A stretch of DNA of 64,000 nucleotides from Campylobacter jejuni subsp. jejuni 414 (GTDB taxonomy: Bacteria; Campylobacterota; Campylobacteria; Campylobacterales; Campylobacteraceae). Positions within the stretch are counted from its first letter, which is position 1. Every line of letters begins with the position of its first letter. This document shows, in pieces, positions 21,667 through 29,685 of the stretch. Under the pieces are notes generated by a model. It was not told the DNA's origin and did no database searches. It saw only the letters and a list, made by a program, of their open reading frames with translations. Position numbers and translations under genes: made by a program. The stretch spans positions 1,187,055-1,251,054 of the forward strand of contig CM000855.1 in assembly GCA_000163995.1 (NCBI GenBank). Reading direction: 5' to 3'.

Positions 21667-23417
21667 TATTCATTCTCCCAAGTAAATTCAAATCTTAAAA
21701 AAGGTAAATTGAGGGTTTGTGCATGATAAAAAGCATTTTTGACTTGTTTTTCATAGTGATATTCCCTTAATGCCTTTGTAGTAAAAAATATAAAGTTTTT
21801 ATGATTTAAAGAATAATGCTTAGAGTTTTCTTTTAAGAAAGAACCTATATCATAAATTAAATATCCTTTCAGCTCCAAACTTTCATTAAACAATTTCTCT
21901 AAATACAAATGCTTTGTTTCAATATGCAAGGTTTTTTTTCTTTTTTCATCCCCATAAACCTTAGCCCCTCCACCAAGCAAACTCATATAAATAAAATTGT
22001 TTAAAGGCTCCTTTGTATTGTAATTAAACACTTCTTTTTTTATTAAAAGCTTGATATTATCCTTAGAGCTTATTTTAAAACTTTTATACAAAGCATCCTT
22101 TTCAAAATCAAGCAAAACTATTTCATTGTTTATACTGATTAAAAAATTATCTTTGAAATAAATCTTTTGTAAAACTTCATCATCATTTATAATATTTTCT
22201 AAAGAATTTTTACTTTCTCTAAATTCTAAACTTAAATTAGGAAGTAAAAAGCTTTTATAACTATCTGTTTGGTTTTGTCTTAAAAACTCATCCAAAGAGA
22301 TTTTAGACAAAATCTTATCTGCTTTAAAAAACTCAGCATTGTTTTTATAAATTTCTTTTTGTAAAGAGCAAGTATAAGATTTGCCAAGTTTCGTGTCATT
22401 TCTTTCAATGGTGCAACTTGCTTTACAATAATGAAAATACTCGCATTCTAAACAATCTTTATGAAGTTTTAAACCATTTTCCATAATTCTTATATTGGTA
22501 ATGTTTCTTGCTTTTAAAATTTCATAATTTGTATTAAAAATATTTCCTGCTTTTAGTTCACTTAAGGCTTGGGATCTATGGCAAATATAAACATCACCAT
22601 TTTTTTGGATGAGTAAATTATCACCGCAATTGGTGCAGTTAGTGCAATACCCACCCAAAAACTCTTTAAACCAAAAATGCTCCAATGCAAAAGAATATTT
22701 TGTGTCTTTTAGTTTTTCTCTCAAGCTTTTATAAAAATTAAGCATATCTCCATCGCTTGGCATTTTAAAATCGCCTTGTGCATTAGAACTTTGATAAGCA
22801 AACATGATATAAAAATCACTTGCCATATCAAAGCCTAAGTTTTCAAGCTTGTAAACATCTTTTACAAACTCATCCACATTTAAATGCTCTTTTGTCATCG
22901 TAGTTGATATTTGTTTAAAATGAGGATAAGCGCTTAAAAGTTCAACCATTTTTAAAGTCTTTTCTAAGGTGCTTTTTCCGCTTTTTAAGATCCTATACTT
23001 TTCGTGAAATCTTAAAGGCAAATCAATACTAGCACTAATGCCTACTTCATATTTTTTAAAAAGTTCAAAAAATCTATCCAAAAAATACAAATTAGTTTTT
23101 AAATGTATATAGTGATATCCTTTTTTACTATCTTTGCTAAGAACTCTTATTAAAAAATGATTTTCTTTTTTATAATCATCAATCGCCTTTAAAAGTTCCT
23201 TAACATGTTCATAAGGGCTAGCACTTAGCTCAGCTCCATGTAAAATTACTTCCGTGATAATAACTCCATCATCTTTTAATTTTTTAGCTATTTTTTTAAA
23301 TTGATCTGCCATATCTGTAGTTTTTTCTTTTCTTTTGGTTAATTCTCCAAGATAGCAATAACTACATGCAAAATTACAAAAAGAATTTGGCACAAAGGTT
23401 AAAATCTTTCCTATCAT
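21666..23417 (-). CDS. Radical SAM protein with SPASM domain
   Basis: 583 residues. The radical SAM cluster motif is FCNFACSYCYLG (Cys14, 18, 21). A GxE-like stretch (VILHGAELSASP) follows, and the TIM-barrel region extends to about residue 240. A SPASM segment with many Cys (GGYCTNCTNCGDNLLIQKNG..ICHRS and CLECEYFHYCKASC, about 250-340) should hold auxiliary Fe-S clusters. About 230 further residues are not recognised. Enzymes of this architecture mature sulfatases or ribosomally made peptides by radical chemistry on side chains. It is embedded by 1-bp overlaps between a tail-chaperone-like gene and the holin candidate, so its substrate may be a tail protein. Confidence 0.88.
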   Translation of the reverse strand: MIGKILTFVPNSFCNFACSYCYLGELTKRKEKTTDMADQFKKIAKKLKDDGVIITEVILHGAELSASPYEHVKELLKAIDDYKKENHFLIRVLSKDSKKGYHYIHLKTNLYFLDRFFELFKKYEVGISASIDLPLRFHEKYRILKSGKSTLEKTLKMVELLSAYPHFKQISTTMTKEHLNVDEFVKDVYKLENLGFDMASDFYIMFAYQSSNAQGDFKMPSDGDMLNFYKSLREKLKDTKYSFALEHFWFKEFLGGYCTNCTNCGDNLLIQKNGDVYICHRSQALSELKAGNIFNTNYEILKARNITNIRIMENGLKLHKDCLECEYFHYCKASCTIERNDTKLGKSYTCSLQKEIYKNNAEFFKADKILSKISLDEFLRQNQTDSYKSFLLPNLSLEFRESKNSLENIINDDEVLQKIYFKDNFLISINNEIVLLDFEKDALYKSFKISSKDNIKLLIKKEVFNYNTKEPLNNFIYMSLLGGGAKVYGDEKRKKTLHIETKHLYLEKLFNESLELKGYLIYDIGSFLKENSKHYSLNHKNFIFFTTKALREYHYEKQVKNAFYHAQTLNLPFLRFEFTWENE

Positions 23418-24052
23418 TAATATTCCTTTGCTTTTATAAAAAGCTCATCTACGAACGCATCACTCAGTTTTGTTTGTTGTTGAAAAAATAAAATAAGCTC
23501 ATTTTTTCTTTCAAATTCAGTTGCATATTCCCAGTTTATTTGAATAGACTTATCAGCACTTTGTATCATAACTTCTATATCATCCAAAAGCCCCGCTTCC
23601 AAAAGTGCAAGTTTGGCTTGCCTTATCGTTATTTTTCTAGGAATTCCATTTTCATCATAATCTTTTAATTTTTCAAGCATTAAAGGATGATTGTTAATTA
23701 GCTCATCTACTTCTTCTTTTAAAACGCCTTGGGCTATTTCTTTAAGACTTGGGATGTTTTCTTGGTATTTATCCACTTTGAGATTTGCTGGGATTTTTTC
23801 ACTTTCGTCAATTTCATCAAAAGGCTTACTTCCCCAAGTTAGTTCGTAAATTTCATAAATGAAAAAATCATATTTATCCTTGTCTTTTTTCTCTAAGCAC
23901 TGATTTAAAAACTCTTTACATTCGTTTAAATGCTTTGATTTATTAATACTTTTTATATCCGTTAAACCCTGCAAAGCTTCTAGCTTTTTAATTATTTTAG
24001 CTATGCTTTGTTCTAGTTTTAAAAGATCCTCTTGGTTTAAATTGTAAAACAT
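23417..24052 (-). CDS. Tail-fibre assembly/XkdW-like protein
   Basis: 211 residues. The C-terminal 80 residues (RKITIRQAKLALLEAGLLDDIEVMIQ..INWEYATEFERKNELILFF) match the small domain typical of phage XkdW/tail-fibre-associated proteins, in which a helix from ITxxQAKLALL precedes W-x-x-A-x-x-F-x-R. The N-terminal half is helical with an Asp/Glu-rich linker. It directly follows the 435-residue fibre gene and overlaps the radical SAM gene, suggesting an assembly or chaperone role for that fibre. Confidence 0.6.
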   Translation of the reverse strand: MFYNLNQEDLLKLEQSIAKIIKKLEALQGLTDIKSINKSKHLNECKEFLNQCLEKKDKDKYDFFIYEIYELTWGSKPFDEIDESEKIPANLKVDKYQENIPSLKEIAQGVLKEEVDELINNHPLMLEKLKDYDENGIPRKITIRQAKLALLEAGLLDDIEVMIQSADKSIQINWEYATEFERKNELILFFQQQTKLSDAFVDELFIKAKEY

Positions 24053-24061
24053 TCTTTATCC

Positions 24062-25369
24062 TTAATAATTGTTATTATTGCTACTACCCAACCTTATTGG
24101 ATAGGCAAACGGAGAATTAGCCCAAGCATAAAGAAATTTATCGTTTTCATAAAGTCCATAGCAGGTTGAAGTTACTCTGGGATTCAAAACACTACTGTTA
24201 AAACTTTGAAGTGCCGATGTATAACCTGCACATTTTTCTTTAAAAGTTTTTTCGTTCATTCCACTAGGAAAACCTGTCACGCTTTGAAGAGTAGCCCATC
24301 CTCTATAGGTGGCAGTTAATGAAAAACTTTTTATTGATAGATTTCTAGAATTTGTTTGAAGTTCAGTTCTTAGAGCATCTACCAATTGTTTTGCAACACC
24401 TTCGTCTTCTTTTCTATCTATAAGTTTTATTAATTCTGTTTCTAAAATTTCATCTAAAGAAGCTGCTACACCTTTGTCTTCTTTTGTGTCAATAACAATT
24501 TCTTTGATTTTTTCTTGTTCTTTTTGTAAATTCCCTGTAAATGAAAATAATAAGTCTATATTTTCTTTTTCCTCATTAAACCAAACAAAAGCATCCAATC
24601 CTAGATCTTCTTTTAAAATCCAAGCTGTATCATTGGTAACTCTTGCATAAATTAAATATTCGTTTCCTTTTTTCCAAATTTCTCCAAGCTTAGCCTCGTC
24701 TGGTTCTTCTTCGCTTTCATAAGTAGGTACATACTCACTAGGATTTTCAGGGCTAGTCCAAGAATTGCCGCTTGTGGTTTTAATATAAACAAAATATTCA
24801 TTTGTGCTTGTTTTTTTCCAAATATCACCAAGAGTTGCATTCTGCGGTGCGTTTTCTTGGTTAAAAGCAGGTTCTAAATTCTCAGGCAAAGCTGGATTTA
24901 TCCAAGCTTCATTTCTTAATACTTTTTCACAAAGATAAAATTCACCAGCTTGTAAATCATCTGTATCAGCAGGCTTAAACCAAATATCATTTATATTTCT
25001 TTCTTGTGGACGTTCTTTTTGAAAAAAGGTAATTTTTGGATTTTGAATGAATTTAAATATCTTAACCTCATCACTTTTAAACCAAGTTTCATTTACATTT
25101 GGCTTTTTTGGCTCATCAACTCCTGTATAATCAAAAGGATAAACTACTTTTTTATAAAGTTCTTTAAGTATGCTTTGTTTTTCATCGCTTAAATTTTCAT
25201 AATCTTGCAAAGCTTTTTTAACCTTTTCATCAAAGGATTTTAAATTTTCTAAAATGTGTTCATCTATTCTATCTTTTGAAAGATAAAGCCATTCTCTAAT
25301 AGCCGTTACGTCTTTGCATGCTTGAGCTAATGTTGCATAAAGTTCTGTGCTTTTTGTTTTTTCATACAT
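24062..25369 (-). CDS. Tail-fibre protein with repeated IWKK modules
   Basis: 435 residues. After an N-terminal helical part (1-95) come four related modules of about 50 residues, each with a -D/E-x-W-F/K-K core (VNETWFK, INDIWFK, LGDIWKK, LGEIWKK) and an aromatic strand, which look like carbohydrate-binding-like or structural repeats. The C-terminal 100 residues (SFSLTATYRGWATLQSVTGF) form a separate tip domain ending SSNNNNY. Probable host-recognition fibre. Overlaps the upstream gene by 8 bp. Confidence 0.65.
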   Translation of the reverse strand: MYEKTKSTELYATLAQACKDVTAIREWLYLSKDRIDEHILENLKSFDEKVKKALQDYENLSDEKQSILKELYKKVVYPFDYTGVDEPKKPNVNETWFKSDEVKIFKFIQNPKITFFQKERPQERNINDIWFKPADTDDLQAGEFYLCEKVLRNEAWINPALPENLEPAFNQENAPQNATLGDIWKKTSTNEYFVYIKTTSGNSWTSPENPSEYVPTYESEEEPDEAKLGEIWKKGNEYLIYARVTNDTAWILKEDLGLDAFVWFNEEKENIDLLFSFTGNLQKEQEKIKEIVIDTKEDKGVAASLDEILETELIKLIDRKEDEGVAKQLVDALRTELQTNSRNLSIKSFSLTATYRGWATLQSVTGFPSGMNEKTFKEKCAGYTSALQSFNSSVLNPRVTSTCYGLYENDKFLYAWANSPFAYPIRLGSSNNNNY

Positions 25370-25994
25370 TGTCCTCTCCTTTTAAACTTAGATTGATCTC
25401 ATTTTGCGAAGAAAGAATATGAGTGATATTTTCTAAAACCTTTGTGCTTGTTTTGATATCTTTTCTTTGTTCTTCTAAACTTAAATTTACATCCTCTAGA
25501 TTAAGTGCTTGTTCTTTTCTTAATTTGATAAAACCTCTTTCCATTATAAAGCGTTCTAAGCTTAAATTATGAGCTAAATTTTGCGATAAAGCGACATAAT
25601 CAGCTCCTAAAGCATTGTCATTTAATCTTTCTATCATCTCATAGCCCTTATCTTCTATGATCTTTAAGCATTCATTTAAGAAATTTTCTAATCTTTTTTT
25701 AGATTTTTCTTCCAATATATTTTGAAATTCTTTGCAGTCATTTTCAATTTTTAAAATGTTTAAATTGGTTTTGCTATCAATTTGCTCTAAAATTAAATCA
25801 GCATAAGCAATCGTATTGGAGTTTAACTCTATTAAAAAGGCGCCTAGTGTATTTATATCTTTGATAAAATTATTAATTTCTTTTGAAAAAGGAATGAGTG
25901 CATTAACAAAGTTATTGGCATCTTTATCAAAATCTACAGGATTATTTATATCAGGAGCTTTTGGCAATTCATTAACAAAGGATATTTTTTTCAT
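25362..25994 (-). CDS. Tail-associated structural protein
   Basis: 210 residues. The N-terminus (NELPKAPDINNPVDFDKDANNFVNALIPFSKEINNFIKD) matches the segment LP-AP---P-F---A--F--ALP-F--E-N found in many phage tail-fibre and tail-tip proteins. The remainder is helical with coiled-coil potential. It stands at the head of the fibre gene cluster, four bases overlapping the head-tail joining gene. Confidence 0.55.
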   Translation of the reverse strand: MKKISFVNELPKAPDINNPVDFDKDANNFVNALIPFSKEINNFIKDINTLGAFLIELNSNTIAYADLILEQIDSKTNLNILKIENDCKEFQNILEEKSKKRLENFLNECLKIIEDKGYEMIERLNDNALGADYVALSQNLAHNLSLERFIMERGFIKLRKEQALNLEDVNLSLEEQRKDIKTSTKVLENITHILSSQNEINLSLKGEDNV

Positions 25995-26308
25995 TGAATT
26001 TTCCTTGCTTTTATTTTTAAAAATTTCTTATCTTGTTTTTCATCTTCTAAGCTTACAATCTCATACTTTTCATCTTTAAAAACTAAAAAATAAGAAAAAT
26101 CAAGCTCTAAAAATCTAAGTTCGAATTCATGAGTGATAACTAAAGACAATCCACCTTGCAACTCTTTAATATCTGCACTTAAATTTTTACAACTTGCATA
26201 AACTTCTTTAAAAAGCAAATCTTGCGTAAAATCATTTTCTAAAAACTCATTTTTGCTTTGCTCTTTTTTATAGATTTTAATTCTGTGTTTAAACGTGTTT
26301 GCTTTCAT
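25991..26308 (-). CDS. Head-tail joining protein (gp16/Phage_H_T_join type)
   Basis: 105 residues starting MKANTFKHRIKIYKKE, then KEVYASCKNLSADIKELQGG and a final FLVFKDEKYEIVSLEDEKQDKKFLKIKARKI. This follows the pattern of the SPP1 gp16-like head-tail joining family (short beta-barrel, 'L-hrI-i' start, final 'I--i-d---r-~l-i-~' strands). It closes the connector. Located between the gp6-like connector and the tail-fibre cluster. Confidence 0.7.
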   Translation of the reverse strand: MKANTFKHRIKIYKKEQSKNEFLENDFTQDLLFKEVYASCKNLSADIKELQGGLSLVITHEFELRFLELDFSYFLVFKDEKYEIVSLEDEKQDKKFLKIKARKIQ

Positions 26309-26316
26309 CTCTTTCT

Positions 26317-26754
26317 CTAAAAATAAGCGATCTTGTAACGAGTGATTAAAGCGCTTGAAATTTTAGGCATGTTTGCACCATCAAAAGCCATTAAAACATA
26401 ATTTTTAAGCCAAAGTTTTATATCTTGTGGCAATTCTTCAAAACCTAAATTTACAATCATGTTTCCAGAACCTACAGCATAAAGCACACCACCATTTGTT
26501 TTAAACTCTGCTTTAAAATTTGCATTTTTTAAGGCATTAAAAGGAGCTAAAATCACTCTTTCATTGAAAAATTCAAGCTCATAATCATCTAAGAGCAAAA
26601 TACGATTTGTTCTTGCTTCAAATTCACTCACTCCAGCTTTTAAAAAGTGTTTTAAATTTTCATCAAAAACATCACTATCAAGTCTTAAAAAAGCCCTTAA
26701 TTCTTCAATGTCTATAAGTTCTTTTTCGCTTTTTTTTAATGCCTTTAATCTCAT
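26317..26754 (-). CDS. Head-tail connector protein (HK97 gp6-like)
   Basis: 145 residues. IDIEELRAFLRLDSDVFDENLKHFLKAGVSEFEARTNRILL is the start of a gp6-like connector (helical, 'ik-~lrid-d--D-~l---i-aA--~~e--tgr'), followed by a beta region and the final LPQDIKLWLKNYVLMAF helix. It forms the ring below the portal. Next to the major capsid gene as in HK97-type phages. Confidence 0.78.
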   Translation of the reverse strand: MRLKALKKSEKELIDIEELRAFLRLDSDVFDENLKHFLKAGVSEFEARTNRILLLDDYELEFFNERVILAPFNALKNANFKAEFKTNGGVLYAVGSGNMIVNLGFEELPQDIKLWLKNYVLMAFDGANMPKISSALITRYKIAYF

Positions 26755-26969
26755 TTTTTGCCTTTTTTGCCTTTTTTATCTTGTGTTTGTTCTTCTTCTT
26801 GTTCTTGTTCTTCTTGCTCTTGTGTTTGTTGTTCTTTTAAGACTTCTTTAAATTCAACTATGCCTTTTTCTAAAAGTCTTAAAGCTTCGCTATCTTCGAG
26901 TAAAACCTCATCACCTTTTTTGTAAAAAACACTCCCACTTAAACAGCATTTAAAAACTACTCTTTTCAT
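26751..26969 (-). CDS. Small head-region protein with Glu/Gln and Lys/Gly low-complexity tail
   Basis: 72 residues. The first 40 (VVFKCCLSGSVFYKKGDEVLLEDSEALRLLEKGIVEF) look like the small beta domain often encoded after the major capsid gene. The rest is a tandem Gln/Glu stretch and ends KKGKKGKK, made of short DNA repeats of CTTGTTCTT type that may vary in length. Function unknown. Confidence 0.6.
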   Translation of the reverse strand: MKRVVFKCCLSGSVFYKKGDEVLLEDSEALRLLEKGIVEFKEVLKEQQTQEQEEQEQEEEQTQDKKGKKGKK

Positions 26970-26981
26970 TGATCAACCTCA

Positions 26982-28145
26982 TTAAGATGGACATACGATT
27001 TTACAAACTGCTAAATTATCTACAAGCTTTGCATCAAGTCTTAAACGCACTTTAATACCTATTAAATCATTTTGAGAATAAAGCTCGTTTAATCTTGTAA
27101 AACTCATATTTGATCTGTCCCAAATTTCATAAAAACTGAAATCTCCAAAAAATGCAGGAATTTTTCCATTACCAAAACCATCAACACTAGAACAATAAAC
27201 CACTTTTTTACCTAAAATTGTGTCATAGCCATTCGCACTTAAAGCAGGTAACCATAAAGGACGATCATTATTATCTGTAAGTTTATAAATAGCTTTCATA
27301 AACTCATCACCCACAAGCCAAATAGCGTTTTTACGATAAGCACTGTCTAAACTGAAGAAAGCGTCTATAATATCATTGCTTGTGATACCTTGATTTGAGG
27401 CAAGCGTAAACGCTTTTTTAGCGTTTTTAAGCCCTGTTGGTTTTTTATTTCCATCGCCATTTATGAAACTTAATTCTTCTGTTTTTGAAATCTTTTCAGC
27501 AGCTTTTCTAACTATAAAGCTTTCAAGGTTTGAAATATTATCACTTAATAATTCTTCGCTGATTTTGATAATACCACCTAGCTTATATGCTCCTATACTT
27601 AAAGAACTAAAGCTAGCACTAACTTCTTTGAAACTTTCTTGTTCATCAAGCCAAGAAAATTCGCCCATTTCATTAAAAACAGGAATGATTTGATTTGAAG
27701 AACTTTTTTGCACTGTAGCAATTTTTCTAATAACACAAAGATCATTTAATTTTTCTCTTATTTTGCTTTGTAAAGTCGTAGGAACTAAAACTCCGCCTTG
27801 ATCTGTTGCACTTTCATTTAATGCATTTCTTTGTAAATTACTATCAATACTTCCATTTCTTAAATAATTTATAAAAGAACGCATGCAATTTTCTTCGCTT
27901 GTCTCATCTTCTCTTTTAGGGTTTTGCTCTAAGGTGGGACTTATGATTTCATTTAAATATTTTTCTCTTTCAAACTCAGCTTCAGCTCTTGATAATTCTT
28001 TTCTTTTATTTTCAAAATCTTGCATTAAAGCATCATATTTTGCATTTTCATCCGCATTAAAGCTTCTTTGTTCATTTTTAGCTTTGTTTGATAAAGCTAC
28101 CATTTGTTCATGTAAATTTCCTATTTCTTGTCTTAATTTTTGCAT
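26982..28145 (-). CDS. Major capsid protein, HK97 family
   Basis: 387 residues. Residues 1-100 are a charged coiled coil (the delta/scaffold domain removed by the protease). The rest has HK97-fold landmarks: NALNESATDQGGVLVPTTLQSKIREKL at the mature N-terminus region, SIGAYKLGGIIKISEELLSDN, and GDGNKKPTGL. Coat subunit of the icosahedral head. The protease gene lies directly upstream and the connector genes downstream. Confidence 0.92.
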   Translation of the reverse strand: MQKLRQEIGNLHEQMVALSNKAKNEQRSFNADENAKYDALMQDFENKRKELSRAEAEFEREKYLNEIISPTLEQNPKREDETSEENCMRSFINYLRNGSIDSNLQRNALNESATDQGGVLVPTTLQSKIREKLNDLCVIRKIATVQKSSSNQIIPVFNEMGEFSWLDEQESFKEVSASFSSLSIGAYKLGGIIKISEELLSDNISNLESFIVRKAAEKISKTEELSFINGDGNKKPTGLKNAKKAFTLASNQGITSNDIIDAFFSLDSAYRKNAIWLVGDEFMKAIYKLTDNNDRPLWLPALSANGYDTILGKKVVYCSSVDGFGNGKIPAFFGDFSFYEIWDRSNMSFTRLNELYSQNDLIGIKVRLRLDAKLVDNLAVCKIVCPS

Positions 28146-28159
28146 TATTTTTCTCCTTG

Positions 28160-28717
28160 TTAAATTGATAGTTTTAAAAGTTTAAGTTCTCGCTCTCTAG
28201 CTTCACTTAAAGCTTTGATTTTTCTTTTTTCTTCATCTTCTTCAAAGCGTTTTTTGGCGTTTTTATCCGCACCTCTCCAAACTGCACTAAGTTCAAAAAT
28301 TTCAAACTCTGTCACCAAAACCTTTTTTGGTGTGCTGTTTTTATCTACATTTTGTTTTAAAACCCTATAACCAATGGAAACATCGCTTAAAATTCCATCT
28401 TGGTATTTTTTAAAGATTTCTAAGCTTTTTTCATCTTTAGCAAAAACACAATCACAAACAAGCTCATTATTTTCAATTCTTATATTTTCAATCTTTGCAA
28501 TTGCATTATCAACACTTGGATTATGATCTTTAAAAAGAGTTTTAAGATTTTCAAATCTGGCACCTTTTACATCAAGCTCTTCTATATAGTCTCCAAGCTC
28601 CCAATCAAAACGCAAACAAGCATTAGAATTTGAAACCATGATAAAGCTTAAAGACATATTTTCTTCGCTAACGCTTCTAAGTCTTGCGGTATCTGCTCTT
28701 ATGTTTTTAAAACTCAT
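28160..28717 (-). CDS. Prohead protease, HK97 family
   Basis: 185 residues of the S78-type protease fold. The catalytic His is in LFKDHNPSVDNAIAKIENIR, and the catalytic Ser in GILSDVSIGYRVLK. It cleaves the scaffold domain of the capsid protein during head maturation. It is preceded by copy A of the 37-bp late-promoter-like repeat and followed by the capsid gene. Confidence 0.88.
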   Translation of the reverse strand: MSFKNIRADTARLRSVSEENMSLSFIMVSNSNACLRFDWELGDYIEELDVKGARFENLKTLFKDHNPSVDNAIAKIENIRIENNELVCDCVFAKDEKSLEIFKKYQDGILSDVSIGYRVLKQNVDKNSTPKKVLVTEFEIFELSAVWRGADKNAKKRFEEDEEKRKIKALSEARERELKLLKLSI

Positions 28718-28748
28718 TTTTAAAATCCTTTTTTGAAGTTTTATAAGG

Positions 28749-28785
28749 ATTTTAGAAAATTTTTAAGGCGTTAAAGTGCGTATTA
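28749..28785 (-). promoter_or_regulatory. 37-bp late-promoter-like repeat, copy A (before prohead protease)
   Basis: One of four gap-free copies. On the minus strand it contains ACGCACTTTAACGCCTTAA and ends TTTTCTAAAAT, where TAAAAT could be a -10 about 31 bp from the protease start. It differs from copies B and C at one position (TAATACGC instead of TAACACGC). Confidence 0.7.
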
Positions 28786-28804
28786 GAAGATATTTTTTAT
28801 TTTT

Positions 28805-29674
28805 TTAAATCAAACCTTGAATATTTAGTTTATATTGCATATAATCTTGATCCTCTAAAGGTGCAGAATAATCTTTTAAAATTCCAAAAGTAGTTAGCTT
28901 TTTAAAGCCTAATTCGCTTTCATCTCCTATAAATAAAGCTTTAGTATTATAAAGTCCTGCTATTAAATCATCATAATAATCAAAGTCTTTTTTTTCTACA
29001 GCAACTATAAATTCTAAGTATTTTGCTTTCTTACCAGTTACTACATTTGTTACTCCCCATTCATTTGTTGAAGTTTTTGAGTAATTTATATAAGTGCTAT
29101 TTGCAGGATAGATTGTAACACCTGCAAATTCTTTTTTTCCTATTAAAATATGCCCTACATTACACCCTATTTTAGCAGGCTCAAAACTTATTAAAATTTC
29201 TGAGTTAATAGGATAAGGTAAAAACACAAAATCTTCTTTATTGATTTTAAATTTGCCAAAAAAATATTCCCACCAAGTGCGAGATTTTTTATAATACATC
29301 GATTTTTCATAAATGATTTTGCCATCTAATGTTTCTATTTTTATTTTTGAAACATCTAAATTTAAAAATGCTAAAGTATCAAATACCCCATCTACTTTTA
29401 ATTTTACGCTCCAAGCTTTATCACATTTTGTTTGAGTGTTTAATTCATCATCAAAAAAAGCATTTTCATTGATTGGAGAAAATTTAACCCATTTATCAAA
29501 ATACACATCAGGTTCTTCGTGCGTATCTTCATCGCTCGCACTTACCCAAACAAAACCTTTAAATTGCACTTTTTCATTATTTTTATAACTTACTTCCTTA
29601 TCCCATAAAGGTGTTTCGTCTTTTTTAGCTAAATTTTGTAAAACTTCAAATTCTAAAGGTTTAATTATAGTCAT
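28805..29674 (-). CDS. Tail protein with carbohydrate-binding-like N-terminal segment
   Basis: 289 residues. The first 60 (TPLWDKEVSYKNNEKVQFKGFVWVSASDEDTHEEPD..WVKF) follow the CBM5/12 pattern (W--~~-Y--G--V-~-G--Y-a-------~P----W). The rest is beta-rich and resembles no family I can name. It directly follows the tape-measure gene, the place of distal-tail proteins in siphoviruses, so it likely sits at the tail tip and may touch cell-surface sugars. Confidence 0.6.
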   Translation of the reverse strand: MTIIKPLEFEVLQNLAKKDETPLWDKEVSYKNNEKVQFKGFVWVSASDEDTHEEPDVYFDKWVKFSPINENAFFDDELNTQTKCDKAWSVKLKVDGVFDTLAFLNLDVSKIKIETLDGKIIYEKSMYYKKSRTWWEYFFGKFKINKEDFVFLPYPINSEILISFEPAKIGCNVGHILIGKKEFAGVTIYPANSTYINYSKTSTNEWGVTNVVTGKKAKYLEFIVAVEKKDFDYYDDLIAGLYNTKALFIGDESELGFKKLTTFGILKDYSAPLEDQDYMQYKLNIQGLI

Positions 29675-29685
29675 CTTATTTCCTT

